The position numbers were made by a program, and so were the translations under genes. This document shows positions 1-7,670 of a DNA stretch of 13,728 bases, one piece after another. The stretch spans positions 1 through 13,728 of the forward strand of contig JAEEXV010000107.1 in NCBI GenBank assembly GCA_016287975.1. The letters run 5' to 3'. The notes under the pieces are model-generated. The model searched no databases, had not been told where the DNA came from, and worked only from the letters and a program-made list of their open reading frames with translations. How positions within the stretch are numbered: the first letter of the stretch is position 1; each line of letters starts with the position of its first letter. Source of the stretch: Lentisphaeria bacterium. Lineage in GTDB: Bacteria; Verrucomicrobiota; Lentisphaeria; Oligosphaerales; Oligosphaeraceae.

Positions 1-1
1 G

Positions 2-1552
2 GACGGGTGCAACTTCTGGATGCATTCCTGCGCATGCCAGCACTGCCGCGTAGTCTTCCACCGCGCGACTGGCTGCTATCTGCTGATGAACGAACTCGAC
101 CCCTGCTTCAACAACCCCGACTCGGAGTTGTGGCGCCGCTGGGTCAGCTGGCAGGACACCCAGGTCACCGCAGGCTTCATCGCGATGCGCAAGCACCTCG
201 CCCCCATCAACCCCGATGTCGTCTTCCGCAACTACTCGACCCACGGGGGCGCCTTCACCCGCTCCCGCCGCTCCGTCACCCTCGGCTGGGACCTCTTCGA
301 CGAGAGCCGCGCCCTCGACTGGGTCGGCACCGAGACCATGACCCGAAACGTCATCCAGACCTCCCGCAGCCTCGTCCCCTTCCGACGCACCCAGAACGTC
401 TTCCACCTCGCCACTGGCATGCCCGTCGACGCCTGGTACTACGTCAACGACTGGCCGTCCTCGTATTTCGCCTGGGGCGTCGCCAACCTGACCTGCCAGA
501 CTGGCCTCATGCCCGCCCAGCTCGTCCAGAAGGAGGGCGACCCCGACTACGAGCGCTTCAGCGCAAGGGACGTCAACATGAAGCGCGAGGGCACCACGGC
601 CGTCGCCGAGATCGCCCTGCTCTTCTCCACCGAGAGCCGCGACTGGAACCGCCTCGTCGGCTACCCCCACGAACTCTACGGCATCGCGCAGACCATGGAG
701 CGCCTGCACCTGCCCTACGAGTTCCTCGGCTCCATGAGCCTCGACGAAAAGCATCTCGCCAAATACAAGGCCCTCGTCGTCGCCGCCGCGGGATGCCTCA
801 CCGACGAACAGGTCCGTGCCATCCGCGGCTTCGCCGAAAAGGGCGGCGTGGTCTATCTCACCACCGTCGCGGGGTTCTTCGACCAGTACGGCACTTTCCG
901 CAAGGCCTGGCCCTTCGCCGACCTCTTCGGCTTCAGCCCGCGCACCAAGTCGCTCCCCAAGGTCAAGGAGGTCTCCGCGCACGGCCGCACCGTCAAGCTC
1001 GCCAAACCGCTCCCCACCTTCCTGCCGCACGGCGCCAAGGGCAATCCGCTGCGCCTCGCCGCCCCCTGCGGCAAGGGGAAGGTCGTCTACTGCGCCCTCC
1101 CCATCGCCTCCGAATTCTATGAACTCGAGGCCCGCCACCTGAGCATCTGGAAATACAACCCCGATCCCGCCCTCGAGGCCCTCTACCAGGCCGAACTCGC
1201 CGACCTCTTCCGACCATTCCGCCACTGGACCGTCGACGCCCCAGAAAAGGTCTTCACCGCCATCTGGCGCGAACCCGACGGCGCCCTCGTCGTCCATCTC
1301 CTCAATGGCCTGGGCGCCTGCATGAAGCCTGGCGACACGCTCGTGCACCCCGCCCCCGTCCCCGCCTTCCCGCCCATTCCGCAGGACATCACCTTCACCA
1401 TCCCCGCGCCCAAGTGCCGCGAGGCCCTCGCCTACAGCCCCGAATTCGACGGCGCCAGGAAACTCGCCCTCGCCGCCAACCCCGACGGCACCGCCACCGT
1501 CACCGTCCCCAAGGGCGCCTTCCTCACATATTTGCTGATCCGCCTGCGCTGA
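2..1552 (+). CDS. Beta-galactosidase/GH42-like protein, 5' end missing
   Basis: The frame is open from base 2, so the gene starts left of the window; the ATG at base 20 is probably internal. Numbering from that Met, residues 1-190 look like the C-terminal part of a TIM-barrel glycosidase. They include a Cys-rich patch (C4, C6, C9), an Asn-Glu pair (N24-E25) that could hold a catalytic acid, and E105 in a GTET context. Residues about 194-330 resemble the beta-galactosidase trimerisation domain (class I glutamine-amidotransferase-like fold), with the typical run of an alpha-helix, 'YKALVVAAAGCLTDEQ' and a Gly-Gly-containing strand. The last 100 residues form a beta-rich tail. GH42-type enzymes hydrolyse beta-galactosides, but many relatives in Lentisphaerota and Planctomycetota are uncharacterised, so the substrate is open. 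Codons end mostly in C. A repeat array follows the stop codon, and the gene is probably transcribed separately from the LacI-led operon. Confidence 0.7.
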   Translation, partial: DGCNFWMHSCACQHCRVVFHRATGCYLLMNELDPCFNNPDSELWRRWVSWQDTQVTAGFIAMRKHLAPINPDVVFRNYSTHGGAFTRSRRSVTLGWDLFDESRALDWVGTETMTRNVIQTSRSLVPFRRTQNVFHLATGMPVDAWYYVNDWPSSYFAWGVANLTCQTGLMPAQLVQKEGDPDYERFSARDVNMKREGTTAVAEIALLFSTESRDWNRLVGYPHELYGIAQTMERLHLPYEFLGSMSLDEKHLAKYKALVVAAAGCLTDEQVRAIRGFAEKGGVVYLTTVAGFFDQYGTFRKAWPFADLFGFSPRTKSLPKVKEVSAHGRTVKLAKPLPTFLPHGAKGNPLRLAAPCGKGKVVYCALPIASEFYELEARHLSIWKYNPDPALEALYQAELADLFRPFRHWTVDAPEKVFTAIWREPDGALVVHLLNGLGACMKPGDTLVHPAPVPAFPPIPQDITFTIPAPKCREALAYSPEFDGARKLALAANPDGTATVTVPKGAFLTYLLIRLR

Positions 1553-1591
1553 CCCACGTCCCCAACGGGCGGCAACATCATGGCCTCGGCT

Positions 1592-1803
1592 CCCCGATGG
1601 GTCTGAAGTCTGGGGGCATTTCCCGGCCCAAGATGGGCCGGCACAGAACGCGGGGTCTCGGGTCTCGGATCTTCGATGGGCCTGGGGTCTGAAGTCTGGG
1701 GTCCCCGATGGGTCTGGGGTCTTGGGTCTGGGGTCCCCGAAAGATGGGTCTGGGGTCTGGGGTCTGGGGTCCCCGAAAGATGGGTCTGAAGTCTCGGGTC
1801 CCC
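1592..1803 (+). repeat. Intergenic G-rich repeat array A (heptamer GGGGTCT/GAAGTCT)
   Basis: The stretch is built from heptamers of the form G(G/A)(G/A)GTCT, punctuated by blocks such as CCCCGAAAGATGGGTCT. It contains a perfect hairpin (1623-1641). At 1746-1769 four G-runs are separated by TCT loops, which is a canonical G-quadruplex pattern on the plus strand. Bases 1634-1705 match 10903-10974 with three differences over 72 bp, so this is a dispersed element. Reading frames through it give low-complexity Pro/Arg/Thr or Gly/Trp peptides and are not genes. No transposase, att site or CRISPR structure is visible. Function unknown. Confidence 0.9.
1623..1641 (+). terminator. Perfect hairpin in repeat array A, possible terminator
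   Basis: CCGGCCCA (1623-1630) and TGGGCCGG (1634-1641) form an 8-bp perfect stem with an AGA loop. It lies about 70 nt after the stop of the upstream gene. No U-tract follows, so an intrinsic terminator is not proven. The same element recurs at 10891-10910 with a flipped outer base pair, which suggests the stem is maintained. Confidence 0.5.
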
Positions 1804-1867
1804 TCCCTCCATCCCCCCACCGCCGAACGCGTGAGGCCCAGACTTCGGAAAATCTTTGCCAAACGAC

Positions 1868-1895
1868 TTGAAAATAGCATCCGATGCGCTACATT
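1868..1895 (+). promoter_or_regulatory. Candidate sigma70-type promoter of the LacI-led operon
   Basis: TTGAAA (1868-1873) and TACATT (1890-1895) are separated by 16 bp in a short AT-rich island between the G-rich repeats and the LacI start. Predicted transcription would start near 1902, leaving a leader of about 36 nt before the ATG at 1939. The -10 box matches the consensus at only four of six positions, so confidence is moderate. Confidence 0.45.
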
Positions 1896-1902
1896 TTAAA
1901 AG

Positions 1903-1917
1903 GGTAATCGTTTAACC
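1903..1917 (+). promoter_or_regulatory. Candidate LacI-family operator (imperfect palindrome centred on CG)
   Basis: GGTAATCGTTTAACC is a partly symmetrical site centred on the CG at 1909-1910, with mismatches in some arm positions. LacI-family operators are commonly palindromes with a central CG. It would overlap the predicted start of transcription, a position that fits autorepression by the gene starting at 1939. This is inference from position and partial symmetry only. Confidence 0.35.
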
Positions 1918-1938
1918 AAGCAAAAAAACAGCGCAACG

Positions 1939-2970
1939 ATGTCAGAAGTAGTGACAATAGCGAGCCTGGCTGCGGAGTTGGGCGTGAGTACGGCGACGGT
2001 GGCGAAGGCGCTGCATGGCCAGGGGCGCATCAGCGCCGAGATGGTGGCGCGTGTTCGCGCATTGGCGCGGGAGCGCAGATACGTTCCGAACATTTCGGCG
2101 CGTTCGCTGCGGACGAACTTGAAGGACGCGGTGGGCTTGCTGATCACAGGCGACATCACCAATCCATGGTACAGCCGTCTGACGAGCGAGTTGGAGGAGC
2201 GTTTCGCGCAGCAGGGCCTGACGATGCTGCTGGCGTTAGGCAAGGGAAGCGACGAGCGTGTTCTGCATGCGCAGGAGAATTTTTTCGGGGGTCGGGTGCG
2301 CGGCTTGATCTGCGGGCCGATCATCACGCGGCAGCACATGGAGGTGCTGCGTCCGACCCTGGACCGCCAGCTTCCGCTGGTCATTTTCAGCAACCTGGAG
2401 GAACTGCCAGTGAACTTCGTCTCCCTGGAGCAGGAGGTCGGCGCCCGGATCATGCTGGAGCACCTGCATGGGCTGGGCCACCGTCGCATCTGCTACCTGG
2501 GCAGCCCGAACCGCGACCAGTGGCGCGTCCCACGCACGCGCGCGCTCGGCTATACCGCCTTCATGGAGGGGCGGCGGTTGCCTCCCGACTATCTGGTTCT
2601 CCCTGAGCAAAGCCGCCGCGCCGCCTTTGATGGCACCATCCGTATGCTGGGCGAGCGTCCCCGTCAGAAACTCCCCACGGCATTGTTCTGCCACAATGAC
2701 GACGTGGCGCTGGGGGCGCTGCTGGCATTGCAGCAGGCAGGCATGAAAGTCCCCCAGGAGATTTCCGTGACGGGCTTTGACGACATCGCGGAGGCCAGCC
2801 TCTGGCAACCAGGGCTGACCACCATTGGCGGCGTCATGGAGACCATGGCCACGGAACTCGTCAAGGCCCTGGAGGCGTCCGTCCAAGGCGGCCAGCCCCC
2901 GTACCAGTCCTTCATCATCCCGAAGTTGATTCTGAGATCCACCACCACATTCCCCAGGAGAGACAAATGA
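1939..2970 (+). CDS. LacI-family transcriptional regulator
   Basis: The 343-residue length is normal for the family. Residues about 5-50 form the LacI helix-turn-helix ([20 protein letters not shown]), with AKAL where many members have SRAL. A hinge follows (SARSLRTN), then from about residue 62 a periplasmic-binding-protein-like sensor domain. That domain carries family landmarks: [34 protein letters not shown] and [12 protein letters not shown]. The protein should bind DNA as a dimer and respond to a sugar; the ligand cannot be read from sequence. No strong Shine-Dalgarno precedes the ATG at 1939. The stop overlaps the next start by four bases (ATGA), implying translational coupling. As first gene of an operon of glycan-active proteins it is the likely local regulator. 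Its N-terminal half prefers G-ending codons (GCG, ACG, TTG), unlike the C-ending style of later genes. Confidence 0.93.
   Translation: MSEVVTIASLAAELGVSTATVAKALHGQGRISAEMVARVRALARERRYVPNISARSLRTNLKDAVGLLITGDITNPWYSRLTSELEERFAQQGLTMLLALGKGSDERVLHAQENFFGGRVRGLICGPIITRQHMEVLRPTLDRQLPLVIFSNLEELPVNFVSLEQEVGARIMLEHLHGLGHRRICYLGSPNRDQWRVPRTRALGYTAFMEGRRLPPDYLVLPEQSRRAAFDGTIRMLGERPRQKLPTALFCHNDDVALGALLALQQAGMKVPQEISVTGFDDIAEASLWQPGLTTIGGVMETMATELVKALEASVQGGQPPYQSFIIPKLILRSTTTFPRRDK
2956..2960 (+). promoter_or_regulatory. Shine-Dalgarno of the prepilin-like gene
   Basis: AGGAG lies six bases before the ATG at 2967, inside the end of the LacI gene. It supports the start at 2967 over the internal Met at 3000, and it fits coupled translation through the ATGA overlap. 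Confidence 0.75.
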
Positions 2971-3692
2971 ACCATTCCCCCCGCATCACCGATCGGCCCA
3001 TGCGCCTGGCCTTTACTTTAATTGAACTATTGGTCGTCATCGCGATCATCGCGATTCTGGCGAGCATGCTGCTGCCGGCGCTGAGCAAGGCAAGGGAGAA
3101 GGCGCGCACCATTTCGTGCGCGGCGAACCTCAAGCAACTCGGCCTCTACGAGCAGTTCTACGTGGAGGAGTACGACGGCGGGGCGATCCCGACGCTCTAC
3201 TGGGGAACCTGGAGCTGGAACAACGCCACCACTGGCAGTCCATGCTGGCAGCACATCGTTCAAATCATGTATAAAGTGCCGCTGAAGACCGTGACGTGCC
3301 CCAGCCAGCCCATGTCCGCGACCCTGGCCGACAACACCCGCACCCACAACGGCATCGTCTACCACTGCCCCCAACCAGAATACACGAGCAACGATTCGGG
3401 CATCGGGCAGATCGACAAGGACACCCATCGGCGCACCAGCCCCGCCGATCCCGCCGACTTCACCAAGCTGATCTACCCCGCGCACAATGGCAAGGCGCTT
3501 TCCCAGAAGATCTTCATCGCCGACACGGACCACAACTCCACCTCCTTCAACCGAAACAACATCCACCTGCGCATAGGCACTGTCCGCCATGGCAGCAGAA
3601 GCAACGTCCTCTGGGGGGACGGGCATGTGGCCCAGATCACCCCGCCATGGGAAAGCTACTTTGGAAAACTCGAATTGCAGGTCAACCAATAG
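2967..3692 (+). CDS. Prepilin-like protein with N-methylation leader and H-X9-DG motif
   Basis: The 241-residue protein has a short charged leader, then [17 protein letters not shown] (16-32), the type IV pilin/type II pseudopilin segment. Cleavage is expected before F16, with Ala at -1 instead of the usual Gly and the conserved Glu at +5 (E20). The helix continues as [14 protein letters not shown], common in Lentisphaerota and Planctomycetota. Near the C terminus H208, nine residues, then D218-G219 make the 'prepilin-type processing-associated H-X9-DG' motif. A prepilin peptidase should process it and leave it anchored in the inner membrane or assembled into a pseudopilus. Such proteins occur in large numbers in these phyla and their role is unknown. 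The start is supported by AGGAG and by the overlap with the LacI gene. A 48-base gap precedes the next gene. Confidence 0.9.
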   Translation: MNHSPRITDRPMRLAFTLIELLVVIAIIAILASMLLPALSKAREKARTISCAANLKQLGLYEQFYVEEYDGGAIPTLYWGTWSWNNATTGSPCWQHIVQIMYKVPLKTVTCPSQPMSATLADNTRTHNGIVYHCPQPEYTSNDSGIGQIDKDTHRRTSPADPADFTKLIYPAHNGKALSQKIFIADTDHNSTSFNRNNIHLRIGTVRHGSRSNVLWGDGHVAQITPPWESYFGKLELQVNQ

Positions 3693-3740
3693 CGGATAGC
3701 CGAAAACGACACGGACCGAAGCCGCGAAACAAACAGAGGA

Positions 3741-6700
3741 ATGCAGGCAAGGATGCGAGGGATTCTCGGTTGGATTGTATTTTCCGCCATGGCCGCATTG
3801 GCCTTGGAGCCGATGGCGCGGTGGGACTTCGACATCGGAAAGAACATGGATGCCGAGACTGGAATGGCCGAATTCTCCCGCGCCACGCTGCCAGTCTTCC
3901 CTGGCTTGAAATCGTCTGGAACGCAGCCGCTCCAGCTGAAGGCCGATCCCAAGGTCGCGCCAGACCGCCTCTTCGCGCCGTCCCCGCGCGGCATGGCCAT
4001 GCGCAGCGGCGTCGAGGCGGCAACTGGAAAGGCCTTCGCCGCCAGCGGCAAACTGCAGCAGTGCCTTTCACGGCGCGAAGGCGCCGTCGCCCTTTGGCTT
4101 CGTCCCGAGGACTGGGAAGGCAACCAGAAAGGCCCCTTCCGCATTTTCCTGGCCGCCGACGACGGGGGACGCCCCCGCACCAACGAGTTGCTCCTCTACA
4201 AGAACGGCTCCAACAACAACCTGATCTTCCTGATCGGCGACAACGCACCAGGGAAATGGTGCAGTGTCCTGCATAGCATCTGGGACTGGAAACGCGGCGA
4301 GTGGCATTTCGTCTGCGCCAGCTGGACTCCCGACACGCTGGTGCTCTTCGTCGACGGGAAGGCGACGCAGGCCCCCCGCCCACGTCTGCCCGCGCACGAC
4401 TACCAGGTCGTGCACCTGGGCAGCCGAGGCTGGAAAAACGAGGGCGGGCTGACGTTGCTGGATGACGTCGCCATTTTCCCAAGGGCGCTTACCAAGGAGG
4501 AGATGGAGACCTACTTTGTCCAGACCAGGCCAGTCTCCGATGGACGCACCGCGCCGTTCACGCACCGCCTGGGCCTCCAGACGCCGATGCTGGACGGGGA
4601 AATCGGGCGCTTCGAGTACGGCATGCTCTCAAACGCCACCTTCGACATCCACAGCGGGGAGATCTCCAACGCGAGCAGATGGGCGGCCGCCCGCGACGCG
4701 ACGCATCTCTTCTTCGCCTGCGAGACCGCCGCGCCGTCCCGCCCCGCCTCCATCTCCCGACGGGATGGCAATGTCTGGGAGGACGAAAGCATTGAACTGC
4801 ATCTCGAATACGGCAGGCGCCATTGGCAGTTTATCCTGAACGCCAACCAGGTGGTCTATGACGCCACGGACAATGCCGCGGGCTGGAACATGAATGGGTT
4901 CAGGCAGGCCCAGCGCCTGCACAACGGCCGCTGGACGGTGGAGATGGCGCTGCCGCTGGCCGAACTGGGGATTGCGCCATTCGATGGCGACGGCGTCTAT
5001 TTCACGCTGTGCCGCAGTACGGGCCAGAGCACGGGGCACACCGCCGCCTCGCCGTTGCTGCGCAAATTCGCGGACCGCGAGAACTTCATCAAACTCGTCT
5101 TCGACCGTCAGGCCACTCCCGTGGAGGTGTCGTTCCAGGCGCTGCCAGGAAGCGAGGGGAAACTCGACATGACGGCGGCCCTGCCGCGCGGCCATCGCGC
5201 CAGCCTGCATCTGCTGGGGAGCGACGCAAAGGGCAGAAAACTCTACGAGAAGACGCTGGACACTGCCACGCACCCCGTCTGGGAAGCGGCGGGGCTCCAC
5301 GCGACGGGGCTCGCCAAAGAGGGCGCCCTCGCCTATTCTGTCCTGGAGAACGGGAGCCCCCTGGTCCAGGCCAGCCTCAAATACATCTCGCCAGAAAAGG
5401 TCAAGGTGCGCCATCTGCTTGTGCACTCCAAGGAGCAGCAACTGGAAGCCGCGCTCGCCTTCACCCCGCCGCTGCCGCCTGGACTGGTCTTTGCGCAGAC
5501 CCTCAAGGACAAGCGGGGAAACATCGTCATGCGGCATCTCTCCCCGCTGGACGCACAGAAGGCGAACCAGTTCCAGGGCTCCCTGACGTGGGATCTGGCG
5601 GGCCTGCCGCCAGGGGACTATGACTACTATCTCTCCACGCTGGAAGGCGGGCAGGAGAAGCCCCTGCATCACCAGTATTTCCTGAAGCCCGCGCCGCAAA
5701 TGCCATGGGACGTTTTTCAGGGCGGACTGGAGACCCAGGCACCCGCGCCCTGGCGGGCACCCCAGTGCCGCGGCGCCGTGCTGGAATGCCTGACCCAGCG
5801 CTATGACTTTGGCGACCGCCTGCTGCCCCGCCAGATCCACGCCCAGGGCGTGCCGTTGCTGGAATCCCCCGTTTCGCTGCGGATCAACGGCACCGTCCTG
5901 GATGTCCAGGGCAGACTGGAGATTCTTCGACAGGATGCCCTGGAGACGCATTTCCGAACCCGCGCGGAAGCCGCTGGGCTGACGCTGGAAGTTCAAGGCG
6001 TCCTGGAATACGACGGCTGGCTTCGCCTCGCCCTCTCATTCCGCGGGAAGACGCCTGGGACGCCAGTCGCGTTGAACGACCTGGCGTTGGTCATCCCGAT
6101 GGCGAGGGACGCCTCGAAACTGGTGTGCCTCTTCCGCCCCGCCGACACTGGGATTCCATCGGGAAAACTGGATCGGACTTGCCATTACGACCTCATGGAC
6201 CACCCCGTATTCTGGATCGGCGACGCCGACCAGGGACTCTTCTGGGGCGCGGACAGCCTGCGTGGCACGCATCTGAAGAAGACAGACGACATCCTGACCG
6301 TCCTCCCCGCGACCAGCACGCACGGGGCGCGCGCCATCGTCAAACTCGTGGACAGTCCCCTCGCGCTCACCCAGGCCCGCACCGTCGAGTTCGGCCTCCA
6401 GGCCACCCCCGTGAAGCCGCTGAAACGCCTGCCCAGGCCCTACATGCTCCGCGGCGGCAACACCTACTCCCTGGGCGACTTCTTCCGCATCTTCAACTAC
6501 TACAACCCAGCCTACTCGGACCGCCCGCAGGCCAGGCGCCAGCGCGAGGCCGCCGACCGCCGCGGCAACGCCATCTACGCCTTCTACGCCTGCATCTACG
6601 GAGTCTCCCCGTTCTGCCCTGAATGGCCCTGGCACTGCGAACAGTGGATCAGTTCCCCGCCTGGTCCAGGCTCTTTCAAGCAGGACTTCCCAGCCAACGA

Positions 6701-7652
6701 CGAAAAGGCGCGAGACCTCGGACTGTGGACCTTCGCCTGCGTCGCCAATCCCCAGTTCCTGAACTGGCAACTCTACTGGCTGGGCGACTTCATCCACGAT
6801 CGGGAGGTCGGCGTGCGTGACCTCTACTTCGACATGGCCTATCCCCGTCCATGCGACAACCTCCACCACGGCTGCGGCTGGCGCGACGACTTCGGCGTCC
6901 TGCGCAAGACCTACCCCATCAACGCCAACCGCACCTTCACCAAGCGCATCCGCAAGATGCTGCGCGACAAGGACCCCGCCAGCGTCCTCATGTACCATCC
7001 ATCTGGGGAGCCGCTGCCGCCCATCTACGGGCTGGTGGACTTCACCATCGACGGCGAAATCCATGTCCTCGACGTCGCCCGAGCCGAGAACTACTTCGAC
7101 ATCTTCACCCCAGAACTCATGCAGAGCTGCTACATCGGCGCGAAAAGCGGAACCAACGCGGCATACATATCGCAGTTGAACCGCGCGGCGCAGTTGTTCA
7201 ACCCCGCGCGCAGCGAATACTGGCGACGCAAGGTCAAGGCCCCCGCCGCGCTCCGCGCCGTCCGCCATTTCCTGGGCTACTGCCTGCTGCACGACATTCG
7301 GCCGCAGGCTGGCGCCTGCATCTACAACGAGGGGGAAGCCCTGGAGAAGCAACTCTACGGCCTGGGCTATGGCCGCGGCGACTTCGCCTTCCATCCCTAC
7401 TGGCGGAAGGGATGCCCCGTCGCCAGCACCGCGCCAGTGCTCCTCTCCGCCTACGCCTTCCCCAACGGCAAGACCCTGGCCGTGGCGGTCAACGACTCTA
7501 AAAACGAGGCGGTGCAGGTCACCATCACTCTCGTCAACCAGGCTGGCCTGCGCCGAGTCTATGATCTGGAAAACGGCCAGGACCTCGCCTCCCCCGTCAG
7601 CATCCCGCCCAAGGGGTTTCGGCTCGTGGTCTTCGACTGCGGCGCCAAATGA
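3741..7652 (+). CDS. Secreted LamG / CBM9-like / glycoside hydrolase-like protein
   Basis: A 1303-residue protein starting with a signal peptide (hydrophobic GILGWIVFSAMAALA). Either Met1 (3741) or Met5 (3753) could be the start: GAGG at 3736-3739 is too close to Met1 and rather far from Met5. Residues about 28-262 look like a LamG/concanavalin-type domain. Residues about 277-457 resemble a CBM9-like sugar-binding domain (DGEIG start, VWEDESIELHLEY, FILNANQ). Residues about 460-895 are beta-sandwich, including DHPVFWIGDADQGLFWGADS. From about 900 to 1215 a probable TIM barrel carries LYFDMAYP (D1031), CDNLHHGCGW and FTIDGEIH (D1104, E1106 as possible catalytic acids). A beta tail ends the chain. 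The barrel region resembles DUF6067/GH123-like proteins, from memory. It probably acts on an extracellular or periplasmic glycan; substrate unknown. The next gene follows after 18 bases. Confidence 0.7.
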   Translation: MQARMRGILGWIVFSAMAALALEPMARWDFDIGKNMDAETGMAEFSRATLPVFPGLKSSGTQPLQLKADPKVAPDRLFAPSPRGMAMRSGVEAATGKAFAASGKLQQCLSRREGAVALWLRPEDWEGNQKGPFRIFLAADDGGRPRTNELLLYKNGSNNNLIFLIGDNAPGKWCSVLHSIWDWKRGEWHFVCASWTPDTLVLFVDGKATQAPRPRLPAHDYQVVHLGSRGWKNEGGLTLLDDVAIFPRALTKEEMETYFVQTRPVSDGRTAPFTHRLGLQTPMLDGEIGRFEYGMLSNATFDIHSGEISNASRWAAARDATHLFFACETAAPSRPASISRRDGNVWEDESIELHLEYGRRHWQFILNANQVVYDATDNAAGWNMNGFRQAQRLHNGRWTVEMALPLAELGIAPFDGDGVYFTLCRSTGQSTGHTAASPLLRKFADRENFIKLVFDRQATPVEVSFQALPGSEGKLDMTAALPRGHRASLHLLGSDAKGRKLYEKTLDTATHPVWEAAGLHATGLAKEGALAYSVLENGSPLVQASLKYISPEKVKVRHLLVHSKEQQLEAALAFTPPLPPGLVFAQTLKDKRGNIVMRHLSPLDAQKANQFQGSLTWDLAGLPPGDYDYYLSTLEGGQEKPLHHQYFLKPAPQMPWDVFQGGLETQAPAPWRAPQCRGAVLECLTQRYDFGDRLLPRQIHAQGVPLLESPVSLRINGTVLDVQGRLEILRQDALETHFRTRAEAAGLTLEVQGVLEYDGWLRLALSFRGKTPGTPVALNDLALVIPMARDASKLVCLFRPADTGIPSGKLDRTCHYDLMDHPVFWIGDADQGLFWGADSLRGTHLKKTDDILTVLPATSTHGARAIVKLVDSPLALTQARTVEFGLQATPVKPLKRLPRPYMLRGGNTYSLGDFFRIFNYYNPAYSDRPQARRQREAADRRGNAIYAFYACIYGVSPFCPEWPWHCEQWISSPPGPGSFKQDFPANDEKARDLGLWTFACVANPQFLNWQLYWLGDFIHDREVGVRDLYFDMAYPRPCDNLHHGCGWRDDFGVLRKTYPINANRTFTKRIRKMLRDKDPASVLMYHPSGEPLPPIYGLVDFTIDGEIHVLDVARAENYFDIFTPELMQSCYIGAKSGTNAAYISQLNRAAQLFNPARSEYWRRKVKAPAALRAVRHFLGYCLLHDIRPQAGACIYNEGEALEKQLYGLGYGRGDFAFHPYWRKGCPVASTAPVLLSAYAFPNGKTLAVAVNDSKNEAVQVTITLVNQAGLRRVYDLENGQDLASPVSIPPKGFRLVVFDCGAK

Positions 7653-7670
7653 CCCTCCCTGCCGCCCCCC

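Noticed and set aside
1432..1899. Several open frames through repeat array A on both strands (Pro/Arg/Thr or Gly/Trp repeats)
   Set aside because: The peptides are direct products of the 7-bp repeat read in triplets, and every frame gives a similar low-complexity result. No ribosome site.
4629..5996. Minus-strand open frame (about 455 codons)
   Set aside because: Opposite the large LamG/CBM9-like gene, with no recognisable family features.
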